From an uncultured Eubacteriales bacterium (GTDB lineage Bacteria > Bacillota > Clostridia > Oscillospirales > Oscillospiraceae), in contig USAT01000040.1 of the NCBI GenBank assembly GCA_900552725.1, positions 1-15,596 on the forward strand: a stretch of 15,596 nt of DNA, in the 5' to 3' direction. Both the position numbers and the translations under genes were made by a program. This document shows, one piece after another, positions 13,283-15,596 of the stretch; position 1 is the first letter of the stretch, and each line of letters begins with the position of its first letter. Under the pieces are notes generated by a model. It was not told the origin of the DNA. It made no database searches and saw only the letters and a program-made list of their open reading frames with translations.

Positions 13283-15556
13283 CTATCCTCCGTTCACGGT
13301 GATGCGGATGGTTCCCTGCTGGTCTGTGCGCCAGATATCCGCCCCAACTGCCAGCAGCCGCTGGAGCGTCTCCTCCGACGGGTGGCCATAGTTGTTATCG
13401 CCTACACTGATGACTGCCGCCTCCGGCATCACCGCCTTCAAAAAGCGTATATTTGAGCTATACCGGGAGCCGTGGTGGCTGACCACCAGCACCTCTATAT
13501 CCGGCAAGGCATAGGTTTCCACCAGCTTTTTCTCGGTGCTGCCGGACATATCGCCGGTAATGAGCAGATCAAAGTCTCCGGCACTGGCCAGCGCTGTCAG
13601 GCCCAGCTCGTTCAGATCGCCGCCGGACTGCACCGGCGGATAGATGGTCAAAACGGTATCGCCCAGCGTATCGGCCGTCTCCTTCGTCACATAGGTCACC
13701 TGCGCGCCCTTCTCCTCCGCCAGCGACACCAGACGCTCCCGAACGCCATACTCATCCTCGATGTCCGGCAGGTAGATCGTCTGCACCGGGATACGGCGCA
13801 GCACCTCGTACAAACCGTTGGTGTGATCGGCGTGGTAGTGGGTCACCACCACAGCGCTCAGTTCCCGGACGCCCATGCTGTGCAGCGTGTCGGCAGCCAG
13901 ACCGCCGGGGTCTTTATAGCTGTTGCTGCTGCCGCAGTCCACCAGTGCCGTCTCACCGCCGGAGGTCAGAATGACGCTCTCGCCCTGTCCCACATCCAGC
14001 GTCAGGGCGGTCAGTACGCCGTACTGATAGTCCTGACGGTTGACCCAGATGGCCGCCGCCAGCGTCAGCACCGACAATGCCGATGCCAGCAGGTATTTCC
14101 GCTTGCCGTCCGGCGTGGCGGCACAGCCGATAAAGACCGCATACAAAAACAGCAGCCAGTAGATGAGATAGGGATTGGTGAAATACACCGCGTGATAGCG
14201 CCAGGACATCATGCCGTTGGCGATCCACAGGATGTACCGCACCAGCGCCCAGGAGATCCAACCCAGCAGGCTGGCCAGCGGCAGCCACACAAATCCCAGC
14301 AGTGCTGTTACAAAGGCGGCCATGAAGCTCCATCCCGCCGCAGGCACCGCCAATAAGCTGGACAGCGGCGCTACCAGCACGAAAATGCGGAAATACCAGG
14401 CTGTCAGTGGGGCAGTGAACACCACAGCGCTGAGGGTGGCGGACAGGTTCGCCGCCACAAAACACAGCGCGGCCCGCAGCGGCCGGCATTTGCCCTTATA
14501 CCACCCGGTCAGCAGCTTGTACAGCCGGGGTGACAGCAGCACCATTCCCAGCGTGGCGGAAAAGCTCAGCTGCAAGCTGACGCTGGCGGCGGCAAAGGGA
14601 TTGCACAGCAGGATCACCAGCAGCGCGGCTGCCAGGCTGGTCAGAGGGTCACTGCCCCGCCGGAACAGCGGCGCGATCAGCAGGAATATCTGCATGATGC
14701 AGGCACGGACCACCGAGGGGCTCATGCCCACCATCACCATGTAAAACAGCAGCAGCGGAATGGTCACGGCGCACAGCAGTCTCTGCCGCCGGGAGATCAG
14801 CAACGCCAGCAGCGTCACCAGAAAAGCGCAGTGCAGGCCGGACACCGCGAACAGATGCGCCAGGCCCGTCTCCTGCATGGCCAGATAGTCTCCATCGTCC
14901 ATAGCGGACTTATCACCAGTAAGCTCCGCTGTCAGGAATCCGCTGACACGCGGGTCATTCCAGATAGCGGCCACCTTCTCGCGGAAAGCTTTGCCCGCCC
15001 ATTGGGGCAGCCAGCGCAGGGCATCCCCATCCCCTGCCGACAGACGCACATCCTCACGGCCATACAGCAGCGCATACACGCCCCGGGCATTAAAATGGGT
15101 CACATCATCGCTGTCGAAATGGGCGGCAGACTGCCACTGGGCCGTGCCCGTGACCGTGTCGCCCGGTCGGGCCGCCAGCAGCTCCGCTTCGCCATACAGC
15201 ACGGCCCTGGCCCGATGATAGCCCTCCAGCTCCACCGTGACCCTGGCGCCGCGCTCCGTAGCCTGCGGCCAATCGCAAACGGTTGCGGTAAAGTCCGACG
15301 CCGCACCGCAGCGGTCCTCTATCGGCTGGCGCACCAGGTGATCATACCCGGCAAAATAGGCCAGCGATACCGCCAGCGGCAGCAGGAGCAGCAGCCCCCG
15401 GCGAAAATATTTTTGCTTGCGTGCAGCAAACAGCCACACAAGCGCCAGCAGCAAAACGCCCCCGGCGGCATACAGCTGCCAGCCGTTCCAGGGCAGCAGT
15501 GCCGCCAGGAAGACACCGGCAGAGAAGGAAAACCCGATGGTGGCCAGCACACGCAT
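13283..15556 (-). CDS. comEC: DNA internalization-related competence protein ComEC/Rec2
   Basis: The protein is 757 residues and full length. The order of domains is: two or three N-terminal membrane segments (1-70), an extracytoplasmic OB-like part (about 75-185), the ComEC competence core with AVSGLH (237-242) and PSVVRACIM, several more membrane segments to about 510, then a C-terminal metallo-beta-lactamase domain starting at LDVGQG (520-525) with metal ligands in HYHADH (573-578). It forms the channel that carries single-stranded DNA across the membrane during transformation. The beta-lactamase domain is complete, so it may be an active nuclease. It starts at 15556, with GGAGG nine bases upstream, next to a run of eight G. 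Its promoter is outside the window or in its last 40 bases. Confidence 0.92.
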   Translation of the reverse strand: MRVLATIGFSFSAGVFLAALLPWNGWQLYAAGGVLLLALVWLFAARKQKYFRRGLLLLLPLAVSLAYFAGYDHLVRQPIEDRCGAASDFTATVCDWPQATERGARVTVELEGYHRARAVLYGEAELLAARPGDTVTGTAQWQSAAHFDSDDVTHFNARGVYALLYGREDVRLSAGDGDALRWLPQWAGKAFREKVAAIWNDPRVSGFLTAELTGDKSAMDDGDYLAMQETGLAHLFAVSGLHCAFLVTLLALLISRRQRLLCAVTIPLLLFYMVMVGMSPSVVRACIMQIFLLIAPLFRRGSDPLTSLAAALLVILLCNPFAAASVSLQLSFSATLGMVLLSPRLYKLLTGWYKGKCRPLRAALCFVAANLSATLSAVVFTAPLTAWYFRIFVLVAPLSSLLAVPAAGWSFMAAFVTALLGFVWLPLASLLGWISWALVRYILWIANGMMSWRYHAVYFTNPYLIYWLLFLYAVFIGCAATPDGKRKYLLASALSVLTLAAAIWVNRQDYQYGVLTALTLDVGQGESVILTSGGETALVDCGSSNSYKDPGGLAADTLHSMGVRELSAVVVTHYHADHTNGLYEVLRRIPVQTIYLPDIEDEYGVRERLVSLAEEKGAQVTYVTKETADTLGDTVLTIYPPVQSGGDLNELGLTALASAGDFDLLITGDMSGSTEKKLVETYALPDIEVLVVSHHGSRYSSNIRFLKAVMPEAAVISVGDNNYGHPSEETLQRLLAVGADIWRTDQQGTIRITVNGG

Positions 15557-15596
15557 ATCCTCTCTCCTCCCCCCCCGATGATCGTGTTGGTTTATT

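Overview
The window is ordinary-looking chromosome from a GC-rich gut-type Clostridium relative. An Oscillospiraceae-like member of the Firmicutes is the best guess. Reasons: strong GGAGG ribosome binding sites, sigma-A promoters with near-consensus boxes, RNase M5, a comEC-holA pair, DUF3793 next to a flavodoxin, AzlCD, and many GTG/ATG choices inside GAGGTG motifs. No phage, transposase, CRISPR, tRNA or rRNA was seen.\n\nLayout. 1-398: no gene; it holds hairpins and an inverted pair of REP-like palindromes. 466-1347 (+): CmpB-family membrane protein with its own promoter, meeting a minus-strand operon at a shared terminator. 1391-3458 (-): PLP-dependent racemase, small membrane protein, degenerate cyclic-nucleotide-type domain protein. 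3509-3808: no gene; a strongly C-depleted stretch followed by a hairpin terminator. 3809-4829 (-): DUF3793 protein and flavodoxin behind a ~200-nt leader with two tandem hairpin/T-tract units. 5174-6198 (-): azlC-azlD branched-chain amino acid exporter. 6344-6538 (+): small PspC protein, divergent from azlC. 6637-8649 (+): both aconitase X subunits plus a cysteine-rich small-domain protein, translationally coupled. 8711-9349 (-): metallo-beta-lactamase-fold hydrolase. 9443-9700 (-): CopZ-like metal-binding protein. 9820-11553 (-): glutaminyl-tRNA synthetase. 11663-15556 (-): comEC, holA and rnmV as one tight operon.\n\nHow the parts relate. Most units are independent housekeeping or transport functions. 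The most interesting thread is regulatory: an inverted repeat GTTAG-N6-CTAAC occurs twice in the DUF3793-flavodoxin leader and once upstream of the CopZ-like gene, and nowhere else I could find in the window. Flavodoxin replaces ferredoxin when iron is short and the HMA protein binds metal, so a shared metal-responsive control is a reasonable hypothesis. The flavodoxin leader also carries two copies of a small terminator-like hairpin, which suggests attenuation. Downstream of flavodoxin, the transcript would be very C-rich and G-poor, like a Rho-loading region.\n\nStart positions were chosen by ribosome binding sites. Four genes (first gene, racemase, aconitase X small subunit, HMA protein) have an in-frame upstream start that lies inside their own Shine-Dalgarno sequence and was rejected. 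All identifications come from reading motifs by eye, with no database search.
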